Assembly (NCBI RefSeq): GCF_958295425.1
Contig: NC_081137.1
Location: 12,935,254-12,999,253, forward strand
Direction: 5' to 3'
Length of the DNA stretch: 64,000 nt
Origin: Solea solea
Lineage: Eukaryota > Chordata > Actinopteri > Pleuronectiformes > Soleidae
This document shows, one piece after another, positions 27,901 through 37,894 of the stretch. How positions within the stretch are numbered: position 1 is the first letter of the stretch; every line of letters begins with the position of its first letter. The position numbers and the translations under genes were made by a program. The notes under the pieces were generated by a model that had not been told where the DNA came from, did not search any database, and was given only the letters and a program-made list of their open reading frames with translations.

Positions 27901-30862
27901 ACCAGATGTAGAAGGAGAGGCTGGAGGAGGTAGAGAAGGAGAGGCTGGAGCAGATGAAGAAGGAGAGGCTGGAGGAGGTAGAGAAGGAGAGGCTGGAGCA
28001 GATGAAGAAGGAGAGGCTGGAGGAGGTAGAGAAGGAGAGGCTGGAGCAGATGAAGAAGGAGAGGCTGGAGGAGGTAGAGAAGGAGAGGCTGGAGCAGATG
28101 AAGAAGGAGAGGCTAGTCTTAGCTCAACTCTTCACGGTTTAGTTTGTTTTCCATTATTATAGTAGTACCACGAGGGCGGAGTCATCAATGCACAACTTCA
28201 TGAAACTGCTGTGACTTGGTTTTAAACGCAACACACACAATATTTAAACATTTCTTAAACATTAATGCATTTTTTTCCCCCGCACTAAATACCCACCAAG
28301 TTATGCTGGCTGTCTCAACATCCTGTCAGCCATTTTCCTGGCTTGCACGAAAGCATTTATTGTACATCAATCACTATAAAAGAAAAATAAATAATAAAAA
28401 ATGGTGTCCAGAAACCATTTTAATCAGAGTGGTGTCAGATAGTGACGAGTGTATGATCTGTGTTTTCATATCGCCCTGTCCTGTTTGGTGACAGCTGGGA
28501 AAATATATCTAAAGGTTTAATGTAACAAGCGGCAGGATTTCTAGACTGTGCTGAATGAAATGTAATGAGTCATTTCTTCAGCTGCGGCTCTTTTGCTGCT
28601 GCTGCTGCTGCTGCTACACATTCATCTGTCTGACTCCACTGGATTGAAATGGAGGCTCTGCTCTTTATTTACCCATTGCCATGGAGAGTGACAGTATTGG
28701 CGCTCCATGGAAGACACATTTGATTTTGTTTTATTCAACAGACAAACACACGGCTCTCTGTAGTTGTGAGGACACTCAGACATAAATGATTTGGGGGTGT
28801 AGACTGGTCTAGAGGGTGCCAATCTTGGAGAAAAAAAAAGTGGTAGGGACGGGACAAAACCACTTTTTTGTATCAAAACTATTTTGATAGTCGATTAATC
28901 GGTTTGAAGCTTTTTTCAGGATTAAATCAAGATTTCCGATTGTTTGAGCTTCTTAAATGTGAATATTTTCTTCATTTTTTTGCTCTGGATAACAAAGAAA
29001 TCATTAAAAGTTAATCATGTTGGTTTGTGGACAAAAAGAGACATTTGAGAACATTGTCTTTTCCAGGTTTGACGAACACCGATCAACAATTAATTGAATA
29101 ATTGACCAATTAGATTATGAAAATAATCGTTAGTTGCAGCTCTATTCCCACCCCTAACATGCATGTGCTGATGTAAACTCCTCTGTAGTTATTAGGCAAT
29201 ACTGTTAATGATCAACAACAATGGGAAGGATTGTTGTTAGACCAACTATGAGGTGAAACTAAGAAAGTGTTAATGGAGCTACTAATAAGTCACGTTGCAG
29301 CTGATATCAACCAATCTGGAAGTGAAAGCTTCATAAGTTTTCAGGGTTTAAAAAAACACTGGGGTAATGTGCACGGGAGCCATAGCTTTATACATTTTCA
29401 AAACCAAAACTGGAGTCATCTACAGTAGGTGTTGGATAAGTCTTGACCCTCAGAAAGTCGTCTGTAGTTGACCTGATAACATATCTTCACAATCTGAACC
29501 TTATGTGCTCATAAAGCAGCACATGTTTGAGACGTGTGTGTGTGTTTGTCTCTGCAGGTGTTTACAAGCCCGAGCCTCTCGGAGACATGTGGTGGGCGCT
29601 CCTCTCCACCGGCCTCCTCTTCCTCTATCATTTCCTCTTCTTGCAACTCCTTGGCCTGGTAAGATGGAGCCCTCTGCTGGCCATGAATTGACATTTCTCT
29701 GTGTTTTACCAGCATCTCATACAGTATCACTTCTTTTCATTCCAAGGAGAATGATGAGCAGTTCATTCAAACCAAGTGTGGTCAACAAACATGAATACAT
29801 TTATTTATAATACAATGCTACACACTGTGTCAACAAAAATGAAATATAAACTACCTACCCATCTATGTTCCTTCCTTCTTTCCTTCCTTCTTTCCTTCCT
29901 TACTCTTCCTTCCTCACTCAGTCACTCACTCACTCCCTTCCTTCCGTCCTTCCTGACTCACTTATTTACTTTTCCTTCCTTCTTTCCTTCCTTCCTTCCC
30001 TCACTCCCTCCTTCCTTCCTCCCTTCCTTCTTTACTCAATCACTCACTTATTTACTTACTTTTCCTTCCTTCCTGACTTACTTATTTACTTACTTACTTT
30101 TCCTTCCTTCTTTCCTTCCTACCTTAATTTTCCTTCCTTACTTACTTACATAATTGCTTACCCTTCCTTCCTTCCCTCACTGCCTCCCTCCTTCCTACCT
30201 TTCTTCCTTCCCTCACTCCCTCACTTATTTACTTACTTTTCCTTCCTTCTTTACTTACTTACATATTTGCTTACCCTTCCTTCCTTCCTTCCCTCACCCC
30301 CTCCCTCCTTCCTTCTTTCCCTCACTCCTTCCCTCCCTCCCTCCTTCCTTCCTTCCTTCTTTACTCACTTACTCACTTATTTTCTTACTTTTCCTTCCTT
30401 CCTTCCTTACTTACATATTAGCTTACCCTTCCTTCATTCCCTCACCCCCTCCCTCCTTCCCTCACTCCCTTCCTCCCTCCCTCCTTCCTTCCTTCTTTAC
30501 TCACTCACTCACTTATTTTCTTACTTTTCCCTCCTTCCTTCCCTCCTTCCTTCCTTCCTTCCTTCCTTGCTTGCTGTCTGACTGACCTACATACAGTGTA
30601 TTATCGTGCAGCTGGTTCTTTCTAACGTGACCCTGTGTCTCTTGTTTCCCCGCAGGCGACCGAAGTCAATCTGAACAACATGCTGTGTCCGGCCGTGTCC
30701 GACCCGTTTTACGGGCCGTGGTACCGGGTCTGGGCGACGGGTCACCAGACGCTGCTGACCCTCGTCCACGGGAAGCTCCTCACGCTGCTGTCGCACTACA
30801 CCGGCTCCGTGTACAGATACTTACTGGACGCTCTGCGTCTGCGCAGCAAGAAAGTTGACTGA
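12538..30862 (+). CDS. tmem164: Transmembrane protein 164 (six coding exons)
   Basis: Coding exons are 12538-12900, 19304-19353, 22018-22084, 24524-24602, 29558-29658 and 30656-30862. They join in frame to 867 nt, 288 aa. All introns are GT-AG. The protein begins MSRYN and matches vertebrate TMEM164 throughout (human about 297 aa; the gap is in the variable loop near residues 60-85). Hydrophobic segments lie near residues 40-57, 87-104, 106-130, 134-158, 166-183 and 193-220. The family is a multi-pass membrane acyltransferase reported to make arachidonoyl ether phospholipids and to promote ferroptosis. An NPCH motif is at residues 112-115, and Cys114 corresponds by length offset to the cysteine reported as catalytic in human (Cys123, from memory). 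Start choice: MSRY is the conserved N-terminus and has A at -3; an in-frame ATG at 12445 would add 31 unconserved residues. Confidence 0.96.
12901..19303 (+). other. tmem164 intron 1
   Basis: The intron is 6.4 kb, with donor GTGAGG and acceptor TTCCACAG. It holds a complete hAT-like MITE (16383-16728), poly-T tracts (near 13484 and 18907) and a short CA run (about 17853-17865). No other coding signal is recognised. Confidence 0.85.
16383..16728 (+). mobile_element. hAT-like MITE, copy 1 (intact ends)
   Basis: A 346-bp element runs from TGGAGCTGCAACTAACGATT to an end reading CAGCTCTA, an imperfect terminal inverted repeat. The flanks are an exact 8-bp duplication, GACTGAAC, at 16375-16382 and 16729-16736. 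Eight-base duplications and a TAGRG-type end are hallmarks of the hAT superfamily. It has no coding capacity, so it would have needed a transposase in trans. Both ends carry ATCGATTA-rich sub-repeats. The inner part includes CCACAAACCAAAATGATTAA, shared with the copies near 28.9 kb and 52.4 kb. Confidence 0.85.
19304..19353 (+). CDS. tmem164: tmem164 coding exon 2
   Basis: A 50-nt micro-exon encoding [16 protein letters not shown] plus two bases of an arginine codon that is completed by exon 3. The acceptor is CTTCCACAG and the donor GTGAGT. Residues 122-138. Its reading continues the transmembrane helix begun at the end of exon 1 and keeps the CPP motif known from other vertebrates. Confidence 0.95.
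20333..20560 (+). repeat. Dispersed repeat A, copy 1
   Basis: It starts at CCAAAGTCCATGAAGAATAT and includes GGTGACACAGGAGCTGCT, then GATCAATGATGCC. The same block order occurs at 32380-32680 (CCAAAGTCCATAGAGAAAAT, then GACACCAGAGCTGCTG, then GGATCAACAACCCC) and at 63600-63840. It is AT-rich with no coding frame and no obvious terminal repeats, and its class is unknown. The ends are approximate. Confidence 0.55.
21575..21925 (+). repeat. Dispersed repeat A, copy 2
   Basis: It contains TGACACAAGCTTACCAAACG, AGGCAGCTCTAGACCAGC and GTCTCCTGTGT, then GGCAGCCATGAGAGTAAGCG and TATCTCAAGCTGCTTCCTGG. The copies at 25005-25325 and 32380-32680 have the same series of blocks with scattered differences. 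No protein coding is evident. Confidence 0.6.
22018..22084 (+). CDS. tmem164: tmem164 coding exon 3
   Basis: 67 nt. The first base completes the split arginine codon, and the exon then encodes [18 protein letters not shown] and NTRL (residues 138-160). The acceptor is GTGTTCTCAG and the donor GTAAGT. The [10 protein letters not shown] segment is strongly conserved in the family. Confidence 0.96.
22085..24523 (+). other. tmem164 intron 3
   Basis: 2.4 kb, AT-rich, with a poly-A tract near 22458-22476 and TTTA tandem units near 24420-24448. No other feature is recognised. GT-AG ends are present (GTAAGT, and CTCCACAG). Confidence 0.8.
24524..24602 (+). CDS. tmem164: tmem164 coding exon 4
   Basis: 79 nt encoding [20 protein letters not shown] and YLFRKG, plus the first base of a glycine codon completed in exon 5 (residues 161-187). 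The donor is GTAGGT and the acceptor CTCCACAG. The IYYIQH-MLY block is a signature of the family. Confidence 0.96.
25005..25325 (+). repeat. Dispersed repeat A, copy 3
   Basis: It contains TGACACAATCTTGCTAAACG, AGGCAGCAGTAGGTCAAC and ATCTCCTGTGT, and ends with GGCTGAAATGTG and CAGCCATGTTTTCAGTGAGA. That last block is shared almost unchanged with the copy at 55050-55290. No coding signal. A short further piece (GTGTCTCAAACTGCTTCCTG) lies near 25672. Confidence 0.6.
26531..26758. repeat. CCAATAATGTAATAA modular repeat
   Basis: About ten imperfect copies of a 17-20 bp unit reading roughly CCAATAATGTAATAA occur with irregular 0-15 bp spacing. Most lie in the + orientation and two (about 26666-26699) are inverted. 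The unit at 26626-26642 and the one at 26666-26682 form a perfect 17-bp inverted repeat. It resembles the tip of a palindromic MITE or a clustered site array. No superfamily could be assigned. Confidence 0.75.
27147..28114 (+). repeat. Purine-rich 24-bp minisatellite
   Basis: About 40 copies of a 24-bp unit of two main types (GGAGAGGCTGGAGCAGATGA and GGAGAGGCTGGAGGAGGTAG followed by GA-rich linkers) alternate in places as a 48-bp dimer. Because the unit is a multiple of three and lacks most stops, a 340-codon frame stays open at 27140-28162. Another frame spells [20 protein letters not shown] heptad-rich peptides but is broken by TAG near 27506 and 27746. Neither has splice or start context, so I read this as intronic repeat DNA, not a gene. 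Confidence 0.85.
28872..29144 (-). mobile_element. hAT-like MITE, copy 2 (truncated)
   Basis: Same family as the elements at 16383 and 52355, in reverse orientation. It ends at 29144 with GTTAGTTGCAGCTCTA, the reverse complement of the family's 5' end. The other end stops within CAAAACTATTTTGATAGTCG and lacks about 45 bp including its terminal repeat. No target duplication is found. Confidence 0.75.
29558..29658 (+). CDS. tmem164: tmem164 coding exon 5
   Basis: 101 nt. It completes the split glycine codon and encodes [20 protein letters not shown] and [13 protein letters not shown] (residues 187-220). The donor is GTAAGA. The PEPL and WALLSTG blocks are conserved. It lies between a purine-rich minisatellite about 1.4 kb upstream and a pyrimidine tract about 0.2 kb downstream. 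Skipping it would shift the frame. Confidence 0.96.
29659..30655 (+). other. tmem164 intron 5
   Basis: 1.0 kb, mostly the TTCC-type pyrimidine repeat. GT-AG ends are present (GTAAGA, and TTTCCCCGCAG). Confidence 0.9.
29868..30574 (+). repeat. TTCC/TTAC pyrimidine-rich tract
   Basis: About 700 bp of CTTCC tetranucleotide repeats mixed with TTAC, CTCC and ACTC variants, almost purine-free on the + strand. Long blocks such as TTTTCCTTCCTTCTTTCCTT recur every 60-130 bp, pointing to larger duplications inside the tract. The open frames across it (up to 238 codons, rich in Ser/Leu/Pro/Phe) are by-products of the repeat. Confidence 0.95.
30656..30862 (+). CDS. tmem164: tmem164 coding exon 6 and stop
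   Basis: 207 nt encoding residues 221-288 and the TGA stop. It contains [21 protein letters not shown] and [13 protein letters not shown], which are the best-conserved blocks of TMEM164, and ends in SKKVD (human ends KKID). A downstream ATG-initiated frame also begins at 30635, but the CCGCAG acceptor at 30655 shows the true boundary. Confidence 0.97.
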   Translation, partial: ATEVNLNNMLCPAVSDPFYGPWYRVWATGHQTLLTLVHGKLLTLLSHYTGSVYRYLLDALRLRSKKVD

Positions 30863-32150
30863 ACGTTGGCGAAGACGCGCACAGACTTGACCTTTCACTC
30901 TTTTAACGCCTGCTCCTGCAGTTTACTTTATTTTTTTAACATTTTAATGCATCTTTTTAAAATGTAACCGTCTCGTTTTACTGAAACACGTGAGCTGTTC
31001 AGGGCCAGTGAATCAATGTGTCACTGTTTTAATGTTATAGTCTTCTGCTTGCATCCATTACGTACCTGCGTGGAAAAAAACGTAGTAGGCATGTTTTAGG
31101 CTGGTAGTTGGCAGTTAGCATGGTGGAGTCACATCCAGATCAGGCCTTTTTCTTTCTTTTCTTTTCATTTCTTTTCTTTTTTTTATGAGAAGAAATCTGT
31201 ACGTATAAGTGCGTCGGTCGATTTCTCACACTGCCTTTTTTGGAACTAGGAAATCAGGAGTCATTAAAATGTCAACTGATGTGCATTTGTTACACTTTCA
31301 CTTGTTTGAGAAATAGTTATGCTTATATCTATGTTATGTCAGTGACGCCGCCATTTTATTTGTTTTATTATAGAATGTGGGCTGCTGTAAATACGTATCA
31401 TTGCTTGTTTGTTTGTTTGTTTGTTTTTTGTTTGACACGTATGATCACCGCTCCGTGTAGTCGTGACTGAAAAACAAAATCGTATTTATCTTGTCCCGTC
31501 GCATTTGTTAGGAATTCATGTATTCACTTAAAGTGGCCTCTTCATGTTTCTGTCTGCAGCCTTTTTTTCCCCCCATCATTCCAGGAGACACAGGATTTAT
31601 TACATACTGGGATTATGAGGGAATTAACGGGTCTACACTGGGACATTGTGACGACCTCTGCCAAGGAGGTTGTGCTTTTTGTTTTTATGTTATTTTATGG
31701 TGACGTTGGACAATTTTGGACGAATGTGGCGTCTGCCAACACGGAGCAGATGATGGCGAAATGTGTTTCGGTGCTGGGTTAACGCTTATCGTGACACTTG
31801 AAGACAATTTATCGGTCGAGGTCCTGCACTGAATCCTGAATTCACTCCACCACTGCAATGAGTCACACATCAGTTTCAGAAAAGAAGAAAAAAAAAAACC
31901 ATCAGATGATCTGCATGAGGTCACTTTGAGTCATCAGTTGACTCTCCATGGAAATAAAATAACTATAATGCTGTAATTGGAATAATGTTAGTATGGTTGT
32001 AGCATTTCATATATAAGGGACGTGTTTGTCTTAACTGTAGCATATTCTGTACTTCACTGTAAAGAAGGGATATGACATACTTTTGTATTTTTCATCAGTT
32101 CATGTGTATGTGCTGTGTTGACAATTAAAGTGAACCAGTTCTCATGTAAA
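30863..32150 (+). other. Probable tmem164 3' UTR
   Basis: This is non-coding, T-rich sequence after the stop. Candidate poly(A) signals are AATAAA at 31953-31958 and ATTAAA at 32124-32129; the second is followed by a T-rich stretch. Only transcript data could decide the true end. A dispersed repeat begins soon after (32380). Confidence 0.55.
32124..32129 (+). terminator. Candidate tmem164 poly(A) signal
   Basis: ATTAAA, the commonest variant of AATAAA, lies 1.26 kb after the stop codon with T/GT-rich DNA downstream. An earlier AATAAA at 31953 is an alternative. Confidence 0.35.
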
Positions 32151-32379
32151 TGTGACTTCTTTTTTTTTACATTAAAAACTGCAGTTTTAAATATCTCTAT
32201 AAATACCAATGTTATTTTGTATCCACTTCCACAGTAAACGGCTCTTGTAAGGAAATGGAAGTTGATGAACAAGCAGCTACAACATTCATATACAATAATA
32301 ACAAGAATAAATTGTACACCTGCTTAAGTCTACAAGAATTTAAGATTAGGTGGTAACATATTCTTGTCATTAGATGCCC

Positions 32380-32680
32380 TTTTTCAACTGGAAACAGAAG
32401 TCTGCTGCACCAAAGTCCATAGAGAAAATGATAGGTTTTTTTGGCTCATGGTGACACCAGAGCTGCTGGTTTACGTTACAGTGGTTTCTTTTGGTAAGAT
32501 TTGTGTTGCTCGAGTAAATCTGAGCAAAGGATTTCAAACGCACAAAGTCACATAATAACACATGAGCTTTCTGATAGAGGCAGCAGTGGATCAACAACCC
32601 CCGTAAGCTCTGACTTGCTACATGGACTTTAGTGAGAGTGAACGCCCATGTCTCAAACTGGTTCCGTGTGTGCTGTGTTG
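32380..32680 (+). repeat. Dispersed repeat A, copy 4
   Basis: It has the family's block order: CCAAAGTCCATAGAGAAAAT, GACACCAGAGCTGCTG, GAGGCAGCAGTGGATCAACA, then TGTCTCAAACTGGTTCCGTG. It bridges the left half seen at 20333 and the right half seen at 21575, suggesting those two are parts of one longer unit. Confidence 0.6.
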
Positions 32681-32769
32681 TTAAATAATTGGCCGTTATC
32701 AATGTAAATTATACAAATATGTTTTACCAGTTAGACCAGACCCAGGTGCTGGTCTGCATGCTAAGCTTA

Positions 32770-32970
32770 ACCTCTTAAACCAAGCACCACCTTTTCCATT
32801 ACTTCCTAGTACCTCCAAAACATGGGCGGAGTCATCACTGCACGGCTGTATGAGACACAAACTAGTGACTAGTGCCGCTTTCCGCAGTGCTGTCGCTAAA
32901 TACACCGGACTCCTCGGTTAAATGTTGACATTTTAGACATTTTCCGTGCTAAATGTTAGAGATTAACGCA
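32770..32970. repeat. MITE-like fragment (TTTTCCATTA family)
   Basis: It contains TTTTCCATTACTTCCTAGTA, a GGGCGGAGTCATCA block and, inverted relative to the element at 55294, the block around CGCTAAATACACCGGA and ATTTTAGACATTTTCC. It is therefore a rearranged or palindromic copy of the 55.3-kb element. The ends are approximate. Confidence 0.5.
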
Positions 32971-33905
32971 AGATCTTCTTTAACTGATCTGCAGTTTGGC
33001 ATTGTTCGGTGTGATTGTCACGTCGCTGTCATGCCCCGCCTTCTACCTCCAGCATGCAATCAGCTCACCTGTGGCGGGAGCACACCTGCTCCCAATTCAC
33101 TCATCAGCCCAGCTTTTACATTGACTCTCCCAGAATGCAGTGCTGACACTCTGACCAATCAGTGGCCGTCAGTCTGTCGACGTCACACGTAATAGTCTCG
33201 GCTCAGCTCAGCTCAGCTCGTTTGGAACTGTTCTCAGCAGATCCAGACGGGGTTGAACGTTTTCACTTCAGTGTCCCGAGGAGAACTTCCCTCATATTTT
33301 CACACAGTCCAGACGGGAGGTTTGAAACTCAAATGCCCATAGCAGCAGCAACTCTTTGAAAAAATATTGGCTTAAAGATTATGTCTTTCTTCAGCTGGTT
33401 TAAAGGATTATTTTTCAGCTCAGTGGTTTGTCGGTGAGATGAGGACATGAGCACAATAGGCAGGAGGTCTCGTCCAGTTTAGGCCGGTTAATCTGAGGCA
33501 AAGATAATAAAGAATATTCAAACAGGTCGTCATAACTTCAATAAATGAACAAGGTAATGTTTTCTAAATTGTATACAGTTTAAATCAGATGTTTCTGTTG
33601 CTGATATCATTAACATTATTTACAGTACATGCTGCTTGGACGACTTTTTGTTGGACATTTCTCTGTGTGTTCACTCACACTCCAACCTGTTTGCAGACGT
33701 CTCCCTGAACTAGTATGTCCATCCTGGCATGAAGTGAATCGCTTCCTGTTTGAAGCAAGAGAACAGCCTCAGGGTTTGTTTTTTGTAAAACTTTATTAAA
33801 ACAACACAAGAACGGGTTCGGTGGAGCCTGGGTGATTGTAAACCAAACACAAATGCAAAAAATAAAATAAAATTAACTCCAAGATAATATCATTACAAAA
33901 ATAAG
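32971..33905. other. Spacer, no gene recognised
   Basis: No coding signal is recognised. The start of 33030-33120 (TGTCATGCCCCGCCTTCTAC and on) resembles the edges of common fish interspersed repeats or LTR fragments, but I cannot assign it. CTCAG tandem units occur at 33203-33219. Confidence 0.5.
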
Positions 33906-36900
33906 ATACTATACAATGACTTTTTTGACTGATTTTGGACGACATACTATACTATGACTTTTTTGACTGTTTTTGGACGAAATACTATACTATGACGTTT
34001 TTGACCGATTTTGGACGACATACTATACTATGACTTTTTTGACCAATTTTGGACGACATACTATACTATGACTTTTTTGACTGATTTTGGACGACATACT
34101 ATACTATGACGTTTTTGACCGATTTTGGACGACATACTATACTATGACGTTTTTGACCGATTTTGGACGACATACTATACTATGACTTTTTTGACCGATT
34201 TTGGACGACATACTATACTATGACGTTTTTGACCGATTTTGGACGACATACTATACTATGACGTTTTTGACCGATTTTGGACGACATACTATACTATGAC
34301 GTCTTTGACCGATTTTGGACAACATACTATACTATGACGTTGTTGATTGATTTTGGACGACATACTATACTATGACGTTTTTGATTGATTTTGGACGACA
34401 TACTATACTATGACGTTTTTGACCCATTTTGGACGACATACTATACTATGACGTTTTTGACCGATTTTGGACGACATACTATACTATGACTTTTTTGACC
34501 GATTTTGGACGACATACTATACTATGACGTTTTTGACCGATTTTGGACGACATACTATACTATGACGTCTTTGACCGATTTTGGACGACATACTATACTA
34601 TGACGTCTTTGACCGATTTTGGACAACATACTATACTATGACGTTTTTGATTGATTTTGGACGACATACTATACTATGACGTTTTTGACCCATTTTGGAC
34701 GACATACTATACCATGACGTTTTTGACCGATTTTGGACGACATACTATACTATGACGTTTTTGACCGATTTTGGACGACATACTATACTATGACTTTTTT
34801 GACCGATTTTGGACGACATACTATACTATGACTTTTTTGACCGATTTTGGACGACATACTATACTATGACGTTTTTGACCGATTTTGGACGACATACTAT
34901 ACTATGACGTTTTTGACCGATTTTGGACGACATACTATACTATGACGTCTTTGACCGATTTTGGACGACATACTATACTATGACGTTTTTGATTGATTTT
35001 GGACGACATACTATACTATGACGTTTTTGATTGATTTTGGACGACATACTATACTATGACGTTTTTGACCCATTTTGGACGACATACTATACTATGACGT
35101 TTTTGACCGATTTTGGACGACATACTATACTATGACTTTTTTGACCGATTTTGGACGACATACTATACTATGACGTCTTTGACCGATTTTGGACGACATA
35201 CTATACTATGACGTCTTTGACCGATTTTGGACAACATACTATACTATGACGTTTTTGATTGATTTTGGACGACATACTATACTATGACGTTTTTGACCCA
35301 TTTTGGACGACATACTATACCATGACGTTTTTGACCGATTTTGGACGACATACTATACTATGACTTTTTTGACCCATTTTGGACGACATACTATACTATG
35401 ACGTTTTTGACCCATTTTGGACGACATACTATACTATGACGTTTTTGACCCATTTTGGACGACATACTATACCATGACTTTTTTGACCGATTTTGGACGA
35501 CATACTATACCATGACGTTTTTGACCGATTTTGGACGACATACTATACTATGACGTTTTTGATTGATTTTGGACGACATACTATACTATGACGTTTTTGA
35601 CCCATTTTGGACGACATACTATACCATGACGTTTTTGACCGATTTTGGACGACATACTATACTATGACGTCTTTGACCCATTTTGGACGACATACTATAC
35701 TATGACGTCTTTGACCCATTTTGGACGACATACTATACTATGACGTTTTTGACCCATTTTGGACGACATACTATACCATGACTTTTTTGACCGATTTTGG
35801 ACGACATACTATACCATGACGTTTTTGACCGATTTTGGACGACATACTATACTATGACGTTTTTGACCGATTTTGGACGACTTACTATACTATGACGTCT
35901 TTGACCGATTTTGGACGACATACTATACTATGACGTTTTTGATTGATTTTGGACGACATACTATACTATGACGTTTTTGACCCATTTTGGACGACATACT
36001 ATACCATGACGTTTTTGACCGATTTTGGACGACATACTATACCATGACGTTTTTGACCGATTTTGGACGACATACTATACTATGACTTTTTTTACCGATT
36101 TTGGACGACATACTATACTATGACGTTTTTGACCGATTTTGGACGACATACTATACTATGACGTTTTTGACCGATTTTGGACGACATACTATACTATGAC
36201 GTTTTTGACCCATTTTGGACGACATACTATACTATGACGTTTTTGACCCATTTTGGACTACATACTATACTATGACGTCTTTGACCGATTTTGGACGACA
36301 TACTATACTATGACGTTTTTGATTGATTTTGGACGGCATACTATACTATGACGTCTTTGACCCATTTTGGACGACATACTATACCATGATGTTTTTGACC
36401 GATTTTGGACGACATACTATACTATGACGTTTTTGACCCATTTTGGACGACATACTATACCATGACTTTTTTGACCGATTTTGGACGACATACTATACTA
36501 TGACGTTTTTGACCGATTTTGGACGACATACTATACTATGACGTTTTTGATTGATTTTGGACGACATACTATACTATGACGTTTTTGACCGATTTTGGAC
36601 GACATACTATACTATGACGTTTTTGACCGATTTTGGACGACTTACTATACTATGACGTCTTTGACCGATTTTGGACGACATACTATACTATGACGTCTTT
36701 GACCGATTTTGGACGACATACTATACTATGACGTTTTTGATTGATTTTGGACGACATACTATACTATGACGTTTTTGACCCATTTTGGACGACATACTAT
36801 ACCATGACGTTTTTGACCGATTTTGGACGACATACTATACCATGACGTTTTTGACCGATTTTGGACGACATACTATACTATGACTTTTTTGACCGATTTT

Positions 36901-37568
36901 GGACGACATACTATACTATGACGTTTTTGACCCATTTTGGACGACATACTATACTATGACGTTTTTGACCCATTTTGGACGACATACTATACCATGACGT
37001 TTTTGACCCATTTTGGACGACATACTACACCATGACTTTTTTGACCGATTTTGGACGACATACTATACTATGACGTCTTTGAGCGATTTTGGACGACATA
37101 CTATACTATGACGTTTTTGATTGATTTTGGACGACATACTATACTATGACGTTTTTGACCCATTTTGGACGACATACTATACCATGATGTTTTTGACCGA
37201 TTTTGGAGGACATACTATACTATGATGTTTTTCACCCATTTTGGACGACATACTATACCATGACTTTTTTGACCGATTTTGGACGACATACTATACTATG
37301 ACGTTTTTGATTGATTTTGGACAACATACTATACTATGACGTTTTTGACCGATTTTGGACGACATACTATACCATGACGTTTTTGACCGATTTTGGACGA
37401 CATACTATACTATGATGTTTTTGACCCATTTTGGACGACATACTATACCATGACTTTTTTGACCGATTTTGGACGACATACTATACTATGACGTTTTTGA
37501 CCGATTTTGGACAACATATTATACTCTGACTTTTTTTACTGATTTTGGACGACATACTAAACTATGAG
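33906..37568. repeat. 38-bp satellite array (about 96 copies)
   Basis: This is a head-to-tail array with a strict 38-bp period. Each monomer has the core GACGACATACTATACTATG, then ACGTTTTTGAC or variants, then CGATTTTG. Variable sites recur: G/C before the T run, GTTTTT versus GTCTTT, CTATG versus CCATG, and CGA versus CCA versus a GATTGA form. Monomers with GATTGA reappear every seven to nine units and are usually followed by CCA and then CCATG monomers, so a higher-order repeat of about 0.3 kb is likely. The first and last few units are the most diverged, as expected at array edges. There are no open frames of note. Confidence 0.97.
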
Positions 37569-37894
37569 CTTTTGTCTGTCTGTTTGAGCTTCACACTGGT
37601 GGCCAAAATAAAAAAAAGACAAGATCCTAAACTTTACTGACTTGAAGAAACATCAGGACACCTTGAGGACTTTAACAACACAATTCATGGTCTGATGAAG
37701 TAGATCACCTGATTAAAGTGATTCTAATGTTTGAAAGACTCTGAGAATGTTAACTGTTGTTAAAAATACCAGCAACGTATTGTTCTGCAGCTCAGGAAAA
37801 AATAGCTTCTGCTGGAACAACAAGACTTGTATGTCTGAGGTTATCAGTTCAAGTCTTATGATAACCCCCAAGTGACTGTTCAAAATTCTGAACT
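37569..37894. other. Edge of the foldback; extra tRNA-like module
   Basis: AT-rich linker after the satellite. It includes one tRNA-like module at about 37768-37865 that closely repeats the module at 38056-38155 (both start TACCAGCAACGT and TTGTTCTGCAGCTCAG, and both end in AGTTCAAGTCTTATG). No gene. Confidence 0.5.

Larger units (their letters stand above)
24603..29557 (+). other. tmem164 intron 4
   Basis: 5.0 kb and repeat-rich. It holds dispersed repeat A (25005-25325), the CCAAT/GTAATAA module (26531-26758), a purine-rich minisatellite (27147-28114), a GCT run and a truncated hAT-like MITE (28872-29144). The acceptor follows a GT-rich run and ends GTCTCTGCAG. Confidence 0.85.

Noticed and set aside
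27140..28162. 340-codon open frame as a real gene
   Set aside because: It is an open frame created by a 24-bp purine-rich repeat; no splice, start or homologous protein context, and it lies inside tmem164 intron 4.
29865..30585. 238- and 143-codon frames rich in Ser, Leu, Phe and Pro
   Set aside because: Translation of the TTCC pyrimidine tract in tmem164 intron 5; several frames are open for the same reason.
30635..30655. ATG at 30635 as start of a separate small protein
   Set aside because: The conserved TMEM164 sequence begins exactly at the CCGCAG acceptor (30655/30656); the ATG lies in the intron.
33030..33120. LTR or SINE edge (TGTCATGCCCCGCC...)
   Set aside because: It resembles common fish repeat edges, but no second end, tail or target duplication could be found, so no family is assigned.
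33906..37568. CRISPR-like array
   Set aside because: There are no unique spacers: the whole 38-bp unit repeats head to tail, and the DNA is clearly vertebrate nuclear.
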